Notes: a model not told the origin generated them from the letters alone. DNA of 41,696 nucleotides from Streptomyces africanus (GCF_002150735.1 NZ_MUKA01000242.1:1-41696); one strand, 5' to 3'. Counted from the first letter of the stretch, positions 7,976 to 16,360 are shown. Numbers and translations: made by a program.

Positions 7976-10160
7976 GCGGCTGTGGTTGGGCCCTGGTGAC
8001 GTCGTAGACCCCGGCCACGTTGCGCATCGCGCGCATGAGGGCGGGCAGGTGGGCCGCGTCCGGGAGCTGCACCGTGTACGTGTGGCGGACCTGCTGCTGG
8101 GTCGGGGGTTCGACCGTCGCGGAGACGATCTCGGCGCCTTCGAGGGCCATGGCCTCCGTGAGGTCCGCGAGCAGATGGGGACGGACGAACGATTCGGCGA
8201 CCAGCGTGACCCGGCACTCCGCGGCCTCACCCCAGCGCACGCCGACCTCCGCGCGCCCCGCGTCCTTCATACGCTCCACAGCGGCGCACTCGAAGCGGTG
8301 CACGGTGACCGCTCCCCCGCGTACGGCGAAGCCGGTGATCTCGTCGGGCCGTACGGGCGTACAGCACCCTGCGAGCCGGACGCTCGCGCCGGGCCGGTCG
8401 GTGAGGACGTTGCCGGTGGCAGGGCGCAGGGCCGCCTGCCCGGGGGCCGGCCCGGCCGGATCGGACGCGTCGGCGGTCGCGGGCCGGACAGCCGCCGCCC
8501 GCTCCTCGGCCTGCCGGTCCTCCCGGGCCTCGGTCCGCTGAGCCTCGGCCTGCGCCGGGTGGGCGGCCAGCCACCGCTGGATGGCGATCCGGGCCGCGGG
8601 CGTGTGCGCGTGCTCCAGCCACTCCCGGGAGGGCTCGGACGCCGGGTCCTGGCCCATCAGGAGCTGGACGGTGTCGCCGTCCTTCAGCACGGTGCTCAGC
8701 GTCGCCAGACGGCCGTTGACGCGGGCGCCGATGCACGCGTGCGCGTCCTCGCCGTACTGCGCGTACGCCGCGTCCACACAGGTCGCCCCCTCGGGCAGGC
8801 CGATCGTGCCGCCGTCGGGCCGGAAGACCGTGATCTCGCGGTCCTGGGCGAGGTCCTCGCGCAGGGTCGACCAGAAGTGGTCCGGGTCGGGTGCCGCCTC
8901 CTGCCAGTCGAGGAGCCGGGAGAGCCAGCCGGGGCGGGTGGGGTCGACGCGCTCGCCGTCGGCCGGGTCGTCGGGGGCCGGCGCGTACGGGTTGCCGAGC
9001 GCGACGACGCCGGCCTCGGCGACCTTGTGCATCTGGTGCGTGCGGATGAGGACCTCGACGACCTGGCCGTCCTCGCGGGCGACGGCCGTGTGCAGCGACT
9101 GGTACAGGTTGAACTTCGGTACGGCGATGAAGTCCTTGAACTCCGAGACGACCGGCGTCAGGCAGGTGTGGAGTTCGCCGAGGACGCCATAGCAGTCGGC
9201 GTCCTCGTTGACCAGCACCAGCAGGCGGCCGAAGTCGGAGCCGCGGAGCCGTCCGCGTTTGCGGGAGACCCGGTGCACGGAGACGAAGTGGCGGGGCCGG
9301 ATGAGGACTTCGGCCGGGATGTCCGCCTCGCGCAGCACCTTGCGCACCTCGTCGGCGACCTCGGCGAGCGGGTCGTCCGCGCGGGCGGCGTTGCGGACGA
9401 TCAACTCCCTGGTGTGCGCGTACTCCTCGGGGCGCAGGATCGCGAAGACGAGGTCTTCCAGTTCGGTCTTGAGCGCCTGGACGCCGAGCCGTTCGGCGAG
9501 CGGGATGAGCACGTCACGTGTCACCTTCGCGATGCGCTCCTGCTTCTCGGGGCGCATGACGCCGAGGGTGCGCATGTTGTGCAGCCGGTCGGCGAGTTTG
9601 ATCGACATGACCCGGACGTCGTTGCCGGTGGCGACGAGCATCTTGCGGAAGGTCTCGGGCTCGGCGGCGGCGCCGTAGTCGACCTTCTCCAGTTTGGTGA
9701 CGCCGTCGACGAGGTAGCGGACCTCCTCGCCGAACTGCTCGCCGACCTGGTCGAGCGTCACGTCCGTGTCCTCGACGGTGTCGTGGAGCAGGGACGCGGT
9801 CAACGTCGTCGTCTCGGCGCCGAGTTCGGCGAGGATCAGGGTCACGGCGAGCGGGTGCGTGATGTACGGCTCGCCGCTCTTGCGCATCTGGCCGCGGTGC
9901 GAGGACTCGGCCAGGACGTAGGCGCGGCGCAGGGGTTCGAGGTCCGCGTCGGGGTGATGGGCGCGGTGCGCGTCGACGACGTGGCTGATGGCGTCGGGCA
10001 ACCGGTCGCGGGCGGCGGGGCCGAGCAGCGCGGCACGGCCGAGGCGGCGCAGATCGATCCGGGGGCGGGACTTTCTGCGCGGGGCTGTCGGCGTCACCGG
10101 CCCTGACACCGCGCCCGGCATCGGGCCTGGGGTCACGGAATTCGTGGCCTCCGCACTCAT
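7965..10160 (-). CDS. rshA: RelA/SpoT-family protein (RshA-like), HD hydrolase with diverged synthetase motifs
   Basis: A 731-residue RSH protein. Domains in order: an HD (p)ppGpp hydrolase domain with HDTVEDT (His126-Asp127) and KLADRLHNMRTL; a synthetase-like domain with FKDFIAVPKFNLYQSLHTAV; TGS; the zinc/helical region with CCTPV and VHRFEC; and a C-terminal ACT domain. The synthetase domain departs from the family at several conserved sites (EVLIRT for EVQIRT, AEAGVVALG for AEYGIAAHW), while the HD site is intact. I chose ATG 10158-10160 because GGAGGTGCCC precedes it. A start 17 codons earlier lacks a site. S. coelicolor has a separate main RelA elsewhere and an rshA at this position (from memory). 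Activity in this strain is inferred. Confidence 0.92.
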   Translation of the reverse strand: MSAEATNSVTPGPMPGAVSGPVTPTAPRRKSRPRIDLRRLGRAALLGPAARDRLPDAISHVVDAHRAHHPDADLEPLRRAYVLAESSHRGQMRKSGEPYITHPLAVTLILAELGAETTTLTASLLHDTVEDTDVTLDQVGEQFGEEVRYLVDGVTKLEKVDYGAAAEPETFRKMLVATGNDVRVMSIKLADRLHNMRTLGVMRPEKQERIAKVTRDVLIPLAERLGVQALKTELEDLVFAILRPEEYAHTRELIVRNAARADDPLAEVADEVRKVLREADIPAEVLIRPRHFVSVHRVSRKRGRLRGSDFGRLLVLVNEDADCYGVLGELHTCLTPVVSEFKDFIAVPKFNLYQSLHTAVAREDGQVVEVLIRTHQMHKVAEAGVVALGNPYAPAPDDPADGERVDPTRPGWLSRLLDWQEAAPDPDHFWSTLREDLAQDREITVFRPDGGTIGLPEGATCVDAAYAQYGEDAHACIGARVNGRLATLSTVLKDGDTVQLLMGQDPASEPSREWLEHAHTPAARIAIQRWLAAHPAQAEAQRTEAREDRQAEERAAAVRPATADASDPAGPAPGQAALRPATGNVLTDRPGASVRLAGCCTPVRPDEITGFAVRGGAVTVHRFECAAVERMKDAGRAEVGVRWGEAAECRVTLVAESFVRPHLLADLTEAMALEGAEIVSATVEPPTQQQVRHTYTVQLPDAAHLPALMRAMRNVAGVYDVTRAQPQPQGG

Positions 10161-10460
10161 GGGCACCTCCGGCTGCGTGGACCGGCGGACGGGGTGCCCC
10201 AGGGCGGACACGGCTCAGGGGGTGGCTTCGGTCCCCCGTCCGGGCCGGTGCTTGATGCTACCGAGCCCACCACGCGTGGCTGACCGCCTCTCGCCGAGCG
10301 TGAAACTGATCACCCATTCGAGGGATGAATGTGAAGTTTGCACCCCGGTAGGTCGTGGCCCTGAAGGTTTTGTTCCCGCCAAATGGCCGGTTCTTCATGA
10401 CTGTTCCGGGTCGTGCGGCCGACATCGCGCAGCATTTTCCGGACGGCCGGCCGCGCCCGC
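10161..10460. other. 300-bp gap between dapF and rshA
   Basis: No gene is seen. On the minus strand GGAGG before 10160 is the rshA ribosome-binding site, and TAGCAT (10255-10260) is a possible rshA -10 element about 95 bases upstream of its start. No clear -35 was found. CGGCCGGCCG at 10444-10453, just past the dapF stop, is a 10-base palindrome that may be part of a weak terminator. Confidence 0.35.
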
Positions 10461-11333
10461 TCACGCGCGCGTGGCGGTCGCCAGCCACTCCGCGTCGATC
10501 TCGCCCTCGGCCACGATCACCGCAGGGCCCGTCATCTCGATCTCGCCGTCGGGCCGCTCGGTGATCACCAGGGTTCCGCCGGGCACGTCCACGGTGTAGG
10601 TCGCCGGGGTGCCGGTGGCCGTCGGGTCGGCGCCGTCGCGGCGGGCGGCGGCCACGGCGACAGCGCACGCGCCCGTGCCGCACGAGCGGGTCTCACCGGC
10701 ACCGCGCTCGTGCACGCGCAGCGCGACGTGCCCGGGACCGCGGTCGACCACGAACTCGACGTTCACCCCGTCCGGATACGCGGCGGCCGGGCTGAAGGGC
10801 GGCGGCGAGAGCAGGTCACCGGCGTGGGACAGGTCGTCCACGAAGGCGACCGCGTGCGGGTTGCCCATGTTCACGTTCCGCGCGGGCCAGCTGCGCTCGC
10901 CGACGCTCACCGTGACGTCCCCCTCGGGGAGCAGCGCCTTGCCCATGCCCACGGTGACGTCACCGTCCTTGGCGATGTGCACGGTCTTCACGCCCCCGCG
11001 CGTGGCGACGGCGAGGTCCCCTTCGTCGACGTGTCCGGCGCGCTGGAGGTAGCGCGCGAAGACCCGCACGCCGTTGCCGCACATCTCCGCGATCGAGCCG
11101 TCGCCGTTGCGGTAGTCCATGAACCACTCCGCCTCGGGCGCCATGGCCTTCGCCTCGGGATGCGCCGCGGATCGCACCACGTGCAGCAGTCCGTCACCGC
11201 CGATGCCCGCGCGGCGGTCGCAGAGGACGGCGACGGCGGCGGGGGGCAGGTCGATGGCGTTCTCGGGGTCCGGGACGATCACGAAGTCGTTCTCGGTGCC
11301 GTGACCCTTGAGGAAGGGGATCCGCGTGCTCAT
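10461..11333 (-). CDS. dapF: Diaminopimelate epimerase
   Basis: DapF converts LL- to meso-diaminopimelate, for lysine and the peptide cross-link of peptidoglycan. Streptomycetes use LL-DAP in the wall, so here it mainly feeds lysine synthesis. The 290-residue protein has both catalytic cysteines in the expected contexts, AEMCGNGVR and SCGTGACAV, and the two-fold-related halves of the family. The N-terminus starts MSTRIPFLKGHGTENDFV. Start ATG 11333 has no spaced Shine-Dalgarno sequence; TACGAT lies 6 bases upstream, so the mRNA is probably leaderless. It is downstream of miaA and a small membrane protein on the same strand. Confidence 0.97.
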   Translation of the reverse strand: MSTRIPFLKGHGTENDFVIVPDPENAIDLPPAAVAVLCDRRAGIGGDGLLHVVRSAAHPEAKAMAPEAEWFMDYRNGDGSIAEMCGNGVRVFARYLQRAGHVDEGDLAVATRGGVKTVHIAKDGDVTVGMGKALLPEGDVTVSVGERSWPARNVNMGNPHAVAFVDDLSHAGDLLSPPPFSPAAAYPDGVNVEFVVDRGPGHVALRVHERGAGETRSCGTGACAVAVAAARRDGADPTATGTPATYTVDVPGGTLVITERPDGEIEMTGPAVIVAEGEIDAEWLATATRA

Positions 11334-11339
11334 TCCTCG

Positions 11340-11345
11340 ATCGTA
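11340..11345 (-). promoter_or_regulatory. -10 element TACGAT for leaderless dapF
   Basis: TACGAT ends 6 bases before the ATG, the spacing expected when transcription begins at the start codon. There is no clear -35. Confidence 0.55.
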
Positions 11346-11414
11346 CGGGGCGTTCCGCGGGTCGAGCCGAAGGAGGTGCCAGGGGGCTCGGGGCACTGCA
11401 GCACGTGCTGCGCT

Positions 11415-11945
11415 TCAGCGGAGCCGCGCCACGCGCCAGACCGCCAGCACGACCACCGCCGCCACCATCACGGCGTACGCGAGGACGACCCGCCAGTCCG
11501 GTCTGCGGCCCGAGCCCTTGGCCGGCAGGCCCGGCAAGGTGTAGCCCACGCGGCGGGCGGCCATCATGCCCCAGCCGGCCGCGCAGGAGCAGATCAGCAG
11601 CCCGAGCATGGCGATCACGGCCCCGCTGTCGCCGAAGTCGAAGGCGAGCGGGAACGCGAACATCAGGGAGCCGAGCGCGGCCAGGCTCACGATGGGCGCG
11701 AGCTGCCAGATGCGCAGCCTGCGCTGCGGGCGCAGCTCGACCTCGACCTCGCCCGCGAACATCTCCTCGGGCTCGGGGCCGTCGTCCGTCACACCCTGCG
11801 TCTCGTCGGGCCCGTCGGAGCTGAGACGGTCCGCCTCCTGCTCCGGTCCGTCCCCGTGCTCCGTCTCGTCCCGGCGCTCGGGTTCATCCCGGTCGGCGGT
11901 GATGTGATCGGTGCCTTGTGCGGTGTCGCGAGGGCCGGCCTCCAT
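11415..11945 (-). CDS. Small membrane protein with acidic N-terminal tail, unknown function
   Basis: I do not recognise a named family. The 176-residue protein has about 80 N-terminal residues rich in Asp, Glu and Gly, without hydrophobic stretches, then three likely membrane segments: IVSLAALGSLMFAFPLAF, VIAMLGLLICSCAAGWGMMA and VVLAYAVMVAAVVVLAVW. The C-terminus is short and basic. I chose ATG 11943-11945 because GGGAGGG lies 9 bases upstream; a GTG two codons earlier is too close. It lies between miaA and dapF on the same strand, with gaps of 108 and 81 bases, in a position that is conserved in streptomycetes as far as I remember. Confidence 0.75.
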   Translation of the reverse strand: MEAGPRDTAQGTDHITADRDEPERRDETEHGDGPEQEADRLSSDGPDETQGVTDDGPEPEEMFAGEVEVELRPQRRLRIWQLAPIVSLAALGSLMFAFPLAFDFGDSGAVIAMLGLLICSCAAGWGMMAARRVGYTLPGLPAKGSGRRPDWRVVLAYAVMVAAVVVLAVWRVARLR

Positions 11946-12053
11946 CGCCACGCGCCCTCCCAACTAGGACTCAACTCGGTCGATCGAAGCTCGATGATGG
12001 CACGCCGCCGCAGGCCCGGATGACGGCCTGGGCGTCCCGATGCCATGACGTGA

Positions 12054-12992
12054 TCAGGCTGTAACCGGTCGTTCGACCAAAGACAGCGCGAGCTGCGGAA
12101 GTTCTGTGAGATCGGCCGCAGCCCCACTCAACCAGTGCACCCTGGGATCGCGCCTGAACCATGAATCCTGACGGCGCGCGAAGCGCTTGGTGGCACGCAC
12201 GGTCTCGGCCCGCGCGTCCTCCAGGGTGCACTCCCCGGCGAGCGCCGCGAGCACCTGCTGGTAGCCGAGCGCGCGCGAGGCGGTACGCCCCTCGCGCAAC
12301 CCTTGCGCCTCCAGTGCGCGCACTTCGTCCACCAGGCCGGTCTCCCACATCCGGTCGACCCGGCGCGCGATGCGCTCGTCCAGCTCGGGCCGGGCCACGT
12401 CGACGCCGATCTGGATCGTGTCGTACACGGAGTCGTGGCCGGGGAGGTTGGCGGTGAAGGGCCTGCCGGTGATCTCGATCACCTCCAGGGCCCGGACGAC
12501 CCGGCGGCCGTTGCTCGGCAGGATCGCCCGCGCGGCCTGGGGGTCGGCGGCGGCCAGCCGGGCGTGCAGCGCGCCCGGGCCGCGCAGCGTCAGTTCCTCC
12601 TCCAGGCGGGCGCGGACCTCGGGGTCGGTGCCCGGGAACTCCAGGTTGTCGACGGCCCCGCGCACATAGAGTCCGGAGCCGCCCACCAGGATCGGCCAGC
12701 GACCCTCGGCGAGCAGGGCATCGATCCGCTCGCGGGCCAGTCGCTGGTACTCGGCGACGGACGCCGTGACCGTCACGTCCCAGATGTCCAGCAGGTGGTG
12801 GGGTACGCCACCGCGCTCTTCGGGCGTCAGCTTGGCGGTGCCGATGTCCATCCCTCGGTAGAGCTGCATGGAGTCGGCGTTGACGACCTCGCCACCGAGA
12901 CGCTGGGCCAGGAAGACGCCCAGATCGGACTTTCCGGCCGCAGTTGGTCCGACGACGGCGATGACGCGGGGGATGGTGGGTGCACTGCTCAC
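12054..12992 (-). CDS. miaA: tRNA dimethylallyltransferase
   Basis: MiaA transfers the dimethylallyl group to N6 of A37 in tRNAs reading UNN codons. MiaB, encoded 1.8 kb away, then methylthiolates the product. The 312-residue protein has the P-loop GPTAAGKS near its start, then VNADSMQLYRGMDIGTAK, and DIWDVT further on, all typical. Start GTG 12990-12992 is supported by the position of the P-loop relative to other MiaA proteins. GAGACT ends 6 bases upstream and no Shine-Dalgarno is present, so it is probably leaderless. In S. coelicolor MiaA affects translation of the rare UUA codon and hence development (from memory). Confidence 0.96.
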   Translation of the reverse strand: MSSAPTIPRVIAVVGPTAAGKSDLGVFLAQRLGGEVVNADSMQLYRGMDIGTAKLTPEERGGVPHHLLDIWDVTVTASVAEYQRLARERIDALLAEGRWPILVGGSGLYVRGAVDNLEFPGTDPEVRARLEEELTLRGPGALHARLAAADPQAARAILPSNGRRVVRALEVIEITGRPFTANLPGHDSVYDTIQIGVDVARPELDERIARRVDRMWETGLVDEVRALEAQGLREGRTASRALGYQQVLAALAGECTLEDARAETVRATKRFARRQDSWFRRDPRVHWLSGAAADLTELPQLALSLVERPVTA

Positions 12993-12998
12993 CGACCC

Positions 12999-13004
12999 AG
13001 TCTC
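12999..13004 (-). promoter_or_regulatory. Possible -10 element GAGACT for leaderless miaA
   Basis: GAGACT ends 6 bases before the GTG start. It keeps the A at position 2 and T at position 6 of the -10 consensus but lacks the first T. Confidence 0.4.
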
Positions 13005-13174
13005 GCAAACCTCGAACCCAGCTCTCGAACGAGTTACGTGACGCCACGGCCTCAGGTTCGTTGCCCGTTGCGAGGTTCCTGCCGCCGGATCGCAGAGGCG
13101 GTGGCCCGGGTCGCGCAAACGGACGCACCGGGCGACGCGGGATTTCGCCCGCACGAGTAACGTATGGAGTGGAT

Positions 13175-13450
13175 ATGGGCGTTTTTGCACGACTTCTCCG
13201 GAGGTCCAAGGCCACGGAGGAGGCTGCGCCTGCCGCCGGGGCTCAGGCCGACCAGGCGACGGCCGGGACCGAGGCGGAGGAAGCGGCAGGGGCAGAGGCG
13301 GCGGCGAAGGGGGCTGACGGGGCAGCGCAAGCGGCCGAGCCGGTGGCCGAGGCGGCCGAGACCACCGAGAACGAAGGCGTCGACATCCCCAAGCAGCAGT
13401 CCACCGACAAGGCGGCCGACAACGAGGCCGGCGAGGGCGCCCGCACGTGA
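13175..13450 (+). CDS. Small Ala/Glu-rich protein, unknown function
   Basis: A 91-residue protein that begins MGVFARLLRRSKATEEAA: a short amphipathic basic helix followed by a tail rich in Ala, Glu, Asp and Gly with almost no hydrophobic residues, likely disordered or a long helix. I do not recognise a family. ATG 13175 is preceded by GGAG five bases upstream. It is followed after 26 bases by the MT0933-like gene, so the two are probably cotranscribed, and the shared terminator at 13882-13918 closes the unit. It is divergent from miaA. Confidence 0.75.
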   Translation: MGVFARLLRRSKATEEAAPAAGAQADQATAGTEAEEAAGAEAAAKGADGAAQAAEPVAEAAETTENEGVDIPKQQSTDKAADNEAGEGART

Positions 13451-13476
13451 CCGCCCCGCGCGAGGGAAGGTGAACC

Positions 13477-13824
13477 ATGGGTCTCCTGAACAACGTGAAG
13501 GCCAAACTGGGCCCGGCCAAGGGCAAGGTCTCGGACCTCGCGCACCGGCACGAGGACAAGATCCATCACGGCCTCGACAAGGCCGCCCGGGTCGTCGACA
13601 AGAGGACCAAGGGCAAGTACAGCGACAGGATCCAGTCGGGCACGGGCAAGGCCAAGGGCGCCATGGACCGACTCGCGCACAAGGGCGACAGCGGGCCGGA
13701 CGGCGGCGGCACGACGCCGCCGCCGGGCCCGGCCGGCACCATGCCACCGGACACGGGCCGTACGGCACCGCTGCGGGACGCCGGAGGCACCCCGCCGCCG
13801 GACGCACCACCGCCCACCTCCTGA
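13477..13824 (+). CDS. MT0933-like (Rv0909-type) antitoxin-family protein
   Basis: The 115-residue protein starts MGLLNNVKAKLGPAKGKV and continues with HRHEDKIHHGLDKAARVVD, then KTKGKYSDRI-like sequence: the helical, Lys/Asp-rich repeat of the family called MT0933-like antitoxins. The last 45 residues are a Gly/Pro/Thr-rich tail. ATG 13477 follows GGGAAGG. In mycobacteria the family partners a Rv0910-type (SRPBCC) toxin. No such gene is next to this one; the only neighbour in the unit is the small Ala/Glu-rich protein. The toxin-neutralising role is therefore by family name only. Confidence 0.8.
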   Translation: MGLLNNVKAKLGPAKGKVSDLAHRHEDKIHHGLDKAARVVDKRTKGKYSDRIQSGTGKAKGAMDRLAHKGDSGPDGGGTTPPPGPAGTMPPDTGRTAPLRDAGGTPPPDAPPPTS

Positions 13825-13881
13825 GCGCACATCGACGCACCAGGTCCTGATCACACCTCGGCACATCGAAGGGCACATCGG

Positions 13882-13918
13882 CGGACGGCCGCGGAGCACG
13901 AGGGCTCCCGGCCGTCCG
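13882..13918. terminator. Strong terminator between the antitoxin-family gene and the LigB-like gene
   Basis: CGGACGGCCG (13882-13891) pairs perfectly with CGGCCGTCCG (13909-13918), and GGAGC/GCTCC extends the stem inside (13893-13897 with 13904-13908). GTTTCC follows. The two flanking genes are convergent, so it can serve both. Confidence 0.85.
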
Positions 13919-13930
13919 ACGTTTCCGTGA

Positions 13931-13954
13931 TCTGCGTTCTGCGTTCTGCGTTCC
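13931..13954. repeat. Triplicated 7-mer TCTGCGT
   Basis: TCTGCGT occurs three times in direct tandem (13931-13951), with a partial fourth unit after it. It lies between the terminator and the stop codon of the LigB-like gene. No function is evident; polymerase slippage can produce such a run. Confidence 0.7.
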
Positions 13955-13980
13955 GCTGCGGTGGCCGTCCGGCCGCCGGG

Positions 13981-14694
13981 CTAGGACCAGGTGGCCACGA
14001 GGTATCCCACCCCGTACGGCGCGTCCTCGTACAGCAGTGATCCGCCGAGGTCCGCGTCCTCGGCCGCGCCCGCCAGGACCTGCCAGGGGGCCCGGCCGGA
14101 GACCTTCAGTTCGCGCGCCAGCCCCGTGTCCAGGGCCGCGAGCGCGGCCACGTCCGCCGTGCCGAGTGCGCGCGCGGCCTCCGCGTCGAAGGGCGCCGCC
14201 CGTTCGTCCAGGTACCCCGGGGCCTTGAGCGTCCGGCACGCGCTGGCGTCACCCATCACCAACAGCGCGACCCGCTCGGCCCGTGAGGCGAGGTCCCGTC
14301 CGATCCGGCCACACCGCTCGGGTTCGAGCCGGTCACCCACGCCGAGTCCCTCGACCGGTGCGTCGGACCACCCGGTCCGCTCCAGCAGCCATGCGGCCAC
14401 CGCCAGCGAGTACGGCAGCCGTTGGTCCGCGGGCGTGCCCTCGTCCCGTCCCAGCCGTACGTCGAGATCGGCTCCGAAGCCCCGGAACGAGCCGCGCGTG
14501 CCCTCCGGGTAGCTCTCGGGCCCGGCACTGTCCACCGGCCCGACGACCACGAGCCGGCCGGGCCGGGCGGCGGCGAGCACGCCCAGCGCGTCCGTACAGG
14601 CGGCCCGTGCGGCGTCCAACTCCGGAGCGGCGCCCGCTGCGACGTCGGGTACCAGTAGGGGCGGGCAGGGGCAGACAGCGGCGGCGACAAGCAT
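13981..14694 (-). CDS. Class III extradiol dioxygenase LigB-fold-like protein without histidine
   Basis: A 237-residue protein whose order of segments (CPCPPLLVP, then RLVVVGP, then LGVGD and LLVMGD) resembles the LigB/MEMO superfamily. Active members bind Fe(II) through two histidines, one in an HPP-like motif at the N-terminus. Here that motif reads CPCPP and the whole sequence contains no histidine, so classical extradiol chemistry is not expected. I recall streptomycete proteins at this place being labelled LigB-domain-like. The start ATG 14692-14694 has no Shine-Dalgarno; TACCCT lies 7 bases upstream. It is followed by the terminator at 13882-13918 and preceded by miaB on the same strand. 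Confidence 0.7.
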   Translation of the reverse strand: MLVAAAVCPCPPLLVPDVAAGAAPELDAARAACTDALGVLAAARPGRLVVVGPVDSAGPESYPEGTRGSFRGFGADLDVRLGRDEGTPADQRLPYSLAVAAWLLERTGWSDAPVEGLGVGDRLEPERCGRIGRDLASRAERVALLVMGDASACRTLKAPGYLDERAAPFDAEAARALGTADVAALAALDTGLARELKVSGRAPWQVLAGAAEDADLGGSLLYEDAPYGVGYLVATWS

Positions 14695-14701
14695 GATCGG
14701 C

Positions 14702-14707
14702 AGGGTA
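14702..14707 (-). promoter_or_regulatory. -10 element TACCCT for the leaderless LigB-like gene
   Basis: TACCCT ends 7 bases before the ATG. The same hexamer at the same distance precedes miaB. Confidence 0.55.
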
Positions 14708-14829
14708 ACCCAGCAGAACACGGGCCCTGCCCAGTGAGGTCCGGCCGCAGCAGGCCCAGCTGCAGCCAGGTCCCGTCGCAGCCGGCCCAGTCCCCCGTCA
14801 GGCCCGGCCCCAGCGGGCCGCAGCCCGGC

Positions 14830-16353
14830 TCAGTCGCAGCCGCAGCCGCTCGTCGCCACCGGGAGCGGCTCGGGTACGCCGATCTTCGGCAGGCCCAGGA
14901 GCACGCCGGCCGGCTGGGCCGGCTTGCCCGCCTTCTCGGCGGTGCGCTTCTCCCAGGCGTCGCCCGCGCGCGTGCGGCGCACGTCCAGCACGGGGCCCTC
15001 GGCGAGGAGGTGGTGCGGAGCGGCGTACGTGATCTCTACCGTGACCACGTCGCCGGGGCGTACCTCCTGGTCCGGCTTGGTGAAGTGGACGAGGCGGTTG
15101 TCGGGAGCCCGGCCGGACAGGCGGTGGGTGCTGTCGTCCTTGCGGCCCTCGCCCTCGGCGACCATCAGCTCCAGCGTGCGGCCGACCTGCTTCTTGTTCT
15201 CCTCCCAGGAGATCTCCTCCTGGAGGGCGACCAGGCGCTCGTAGCGCTCCTGGACGACCTTCTTGGGGATCTGGCCGTCCATCTCGGCGGCCGGGGTGCC
15301 CGGGCGCTTGGAGTACTGGAAGGTGAAGGCCTGGGCGAAACGGGCCTCGCGCACCACGTGCAGCGTCTGCTCGAAGTCCTCGTCGGTCTCGCCGGGGAAG
15401 CCCACGATGATGTCGGTGCTGATCGCCGCGTGCGGGATGGCGGCGCGGACCTTCTCGATGATCCCCAGGTAGCGCTCCTGGCGGTAGGAGCGGCGCATGG
15501 CCTTCAGGACCGTGTCCGAACCGGACTGGAGCGGCATGTGCAGCTGGGGCATGACGTTCGGCGTCTCGGCCATGGCGGCGATGACGTCGTCGGTGAAGTC
15601 GCGCGGGTGCGGGGAGGTGAAGCGGACGCGCTCCAGCCCCTCGATCTTCCCGCAGGCGCGCAGCAGCTTGCTGAAGGCCTCGCGGTCGCCGATGTCGGAG
15701 CCGTACGCGTTCACGTTCTGCCCGAGCAGTGTGATCTCGGAGACACCCTCCGCGACCAAGGTCTCGATCTCGGCGAGGATGTCGCCGGGGCGGCGGTCCT
15801 TCTCCTTGCCGCGCAGGGCCGGGACGATGCAGAAGGTGCAGGTGTTGTTGCAGCCGACGGAGATGGAGACCCAGGCCGCGTACGCGCTCTCGCGGCGCGT
15901 CGGCAGCGTGGACGGGAACGCCTCCAGAGACTCGGCGATCTCGACCTGCGCCTCCTCCTGCACGCGCGCGCGTTCCAGCAGGACCGGCAGCTTGCCGATG
16001 TTGTGCGTGCCGAAGACGACGTCCACCCAGGGCGCCTTCTTCACGATGGTGTCGCGGTCCTTCTGCGCGAGGCAGCCGCCGACCGCGATCTGCATGCCCG
16101 GGCGGGCGGCCTTCTTCGGCGCGAGGTGGCCGAGGTTGCCGTACAGCTTGTTGTCGGCGTTCTCCCGCACGGCGCAGGTGTTGAAGACGACAACGTCGGC
16201 AGCGTCGGCGCCCTCGGGGGCGCGGACGTAGCCCGCGTCCTCCAGCAGACCGGCCAATCGCTCGGAGTCGTGGACGTTCATCTGGCACCCGTAGGTGCGT
16301 ACCTCGTATGTGCGCGTGCCGCCCACTGACTGGCTCCGGTCGATGCTGCTCAT
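14830..16353 (-). CDS. miaB: tRNA-2-methylthio-N6-dimethylallyladenosine synthase
   Basis: MiaB is a radical-SAM methylthiotransferase that adds the 2-methylthio group to the adenosine modified by MiaA. The 507-residue protein has the N-terminal UPF0004 domain (YGCQMNVHDSE, plus further cysteines in NTCAVRE and GGCLAQ that hold the second cluster), the radical-SAM motif GCNNTCTFC (Cys168, Cys172, Cys175), and a C-terminal TRAM domain. A short extension ends in SGCGCD. ATG 16353 has no Shine-Dalgarno; TACCCT is 7 bases upstream. The trailer to the next gene is a GC-rich stretch with imperfect GCAGCCxGGCCCAG repeats. Confidence 0.97.
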   Translation of the reverse strand: MSSIDRSQSVGGTRTYEVRTYGCQMNVHDSERLAGLLEDAGYVRAPEGADAADVVVFNTCAVRENADNKLYGNLGHLAPKKAARPGMQIAVGGCLAQKDRDTIVKKAPWVDVVFGTHNIGKLPVLLERARVQEEAQVEIAESLEAFPSTLPTRRESAYAAWVSISVGCNNTCTFCIVPALRGKEKDRRPGDILAEIETLVAEGVSEITLLGQNVNAYGSDIGDREAFSKLLRACGKIEGLERVRFTSPHPRDFTDDVIAAMAETPNVMPQLHMPLQSGSDTVLKAMRRSYRQERYLGIIEKVRAAIPHAAISTDIIVGFPGETDEDFEQTLHVVREARFAQAFTFQYSKRPGTPAAEMDGQIPKKVVQERYERLVALQEEISWEENKKQVGRTLELMVAEGEGRKDDSTHRLSGRAPDNRLVHFTKPDQEVRPGDVVTVEITYAAPHHLLAEGPVLDVRRTRAGDAWEKRTAEKAGKPAQPAGVLLGLPKIGVPEPLPVATSGCGCD

Positions 16354-16360
16354 GGGGACA

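Noticed and set aside
10300..10450. Small gene or RNA between dapF and rshA
   Set aside because: No start signals, no conserved frame and no stable hairpin with a T-run were found. It was left as a gap with promoter elements only.
13931..13954. CRISPR-like short repeat
   Set aside because: The units are 7 bases in direct tandem, with no spacers and no cas genes in the window.
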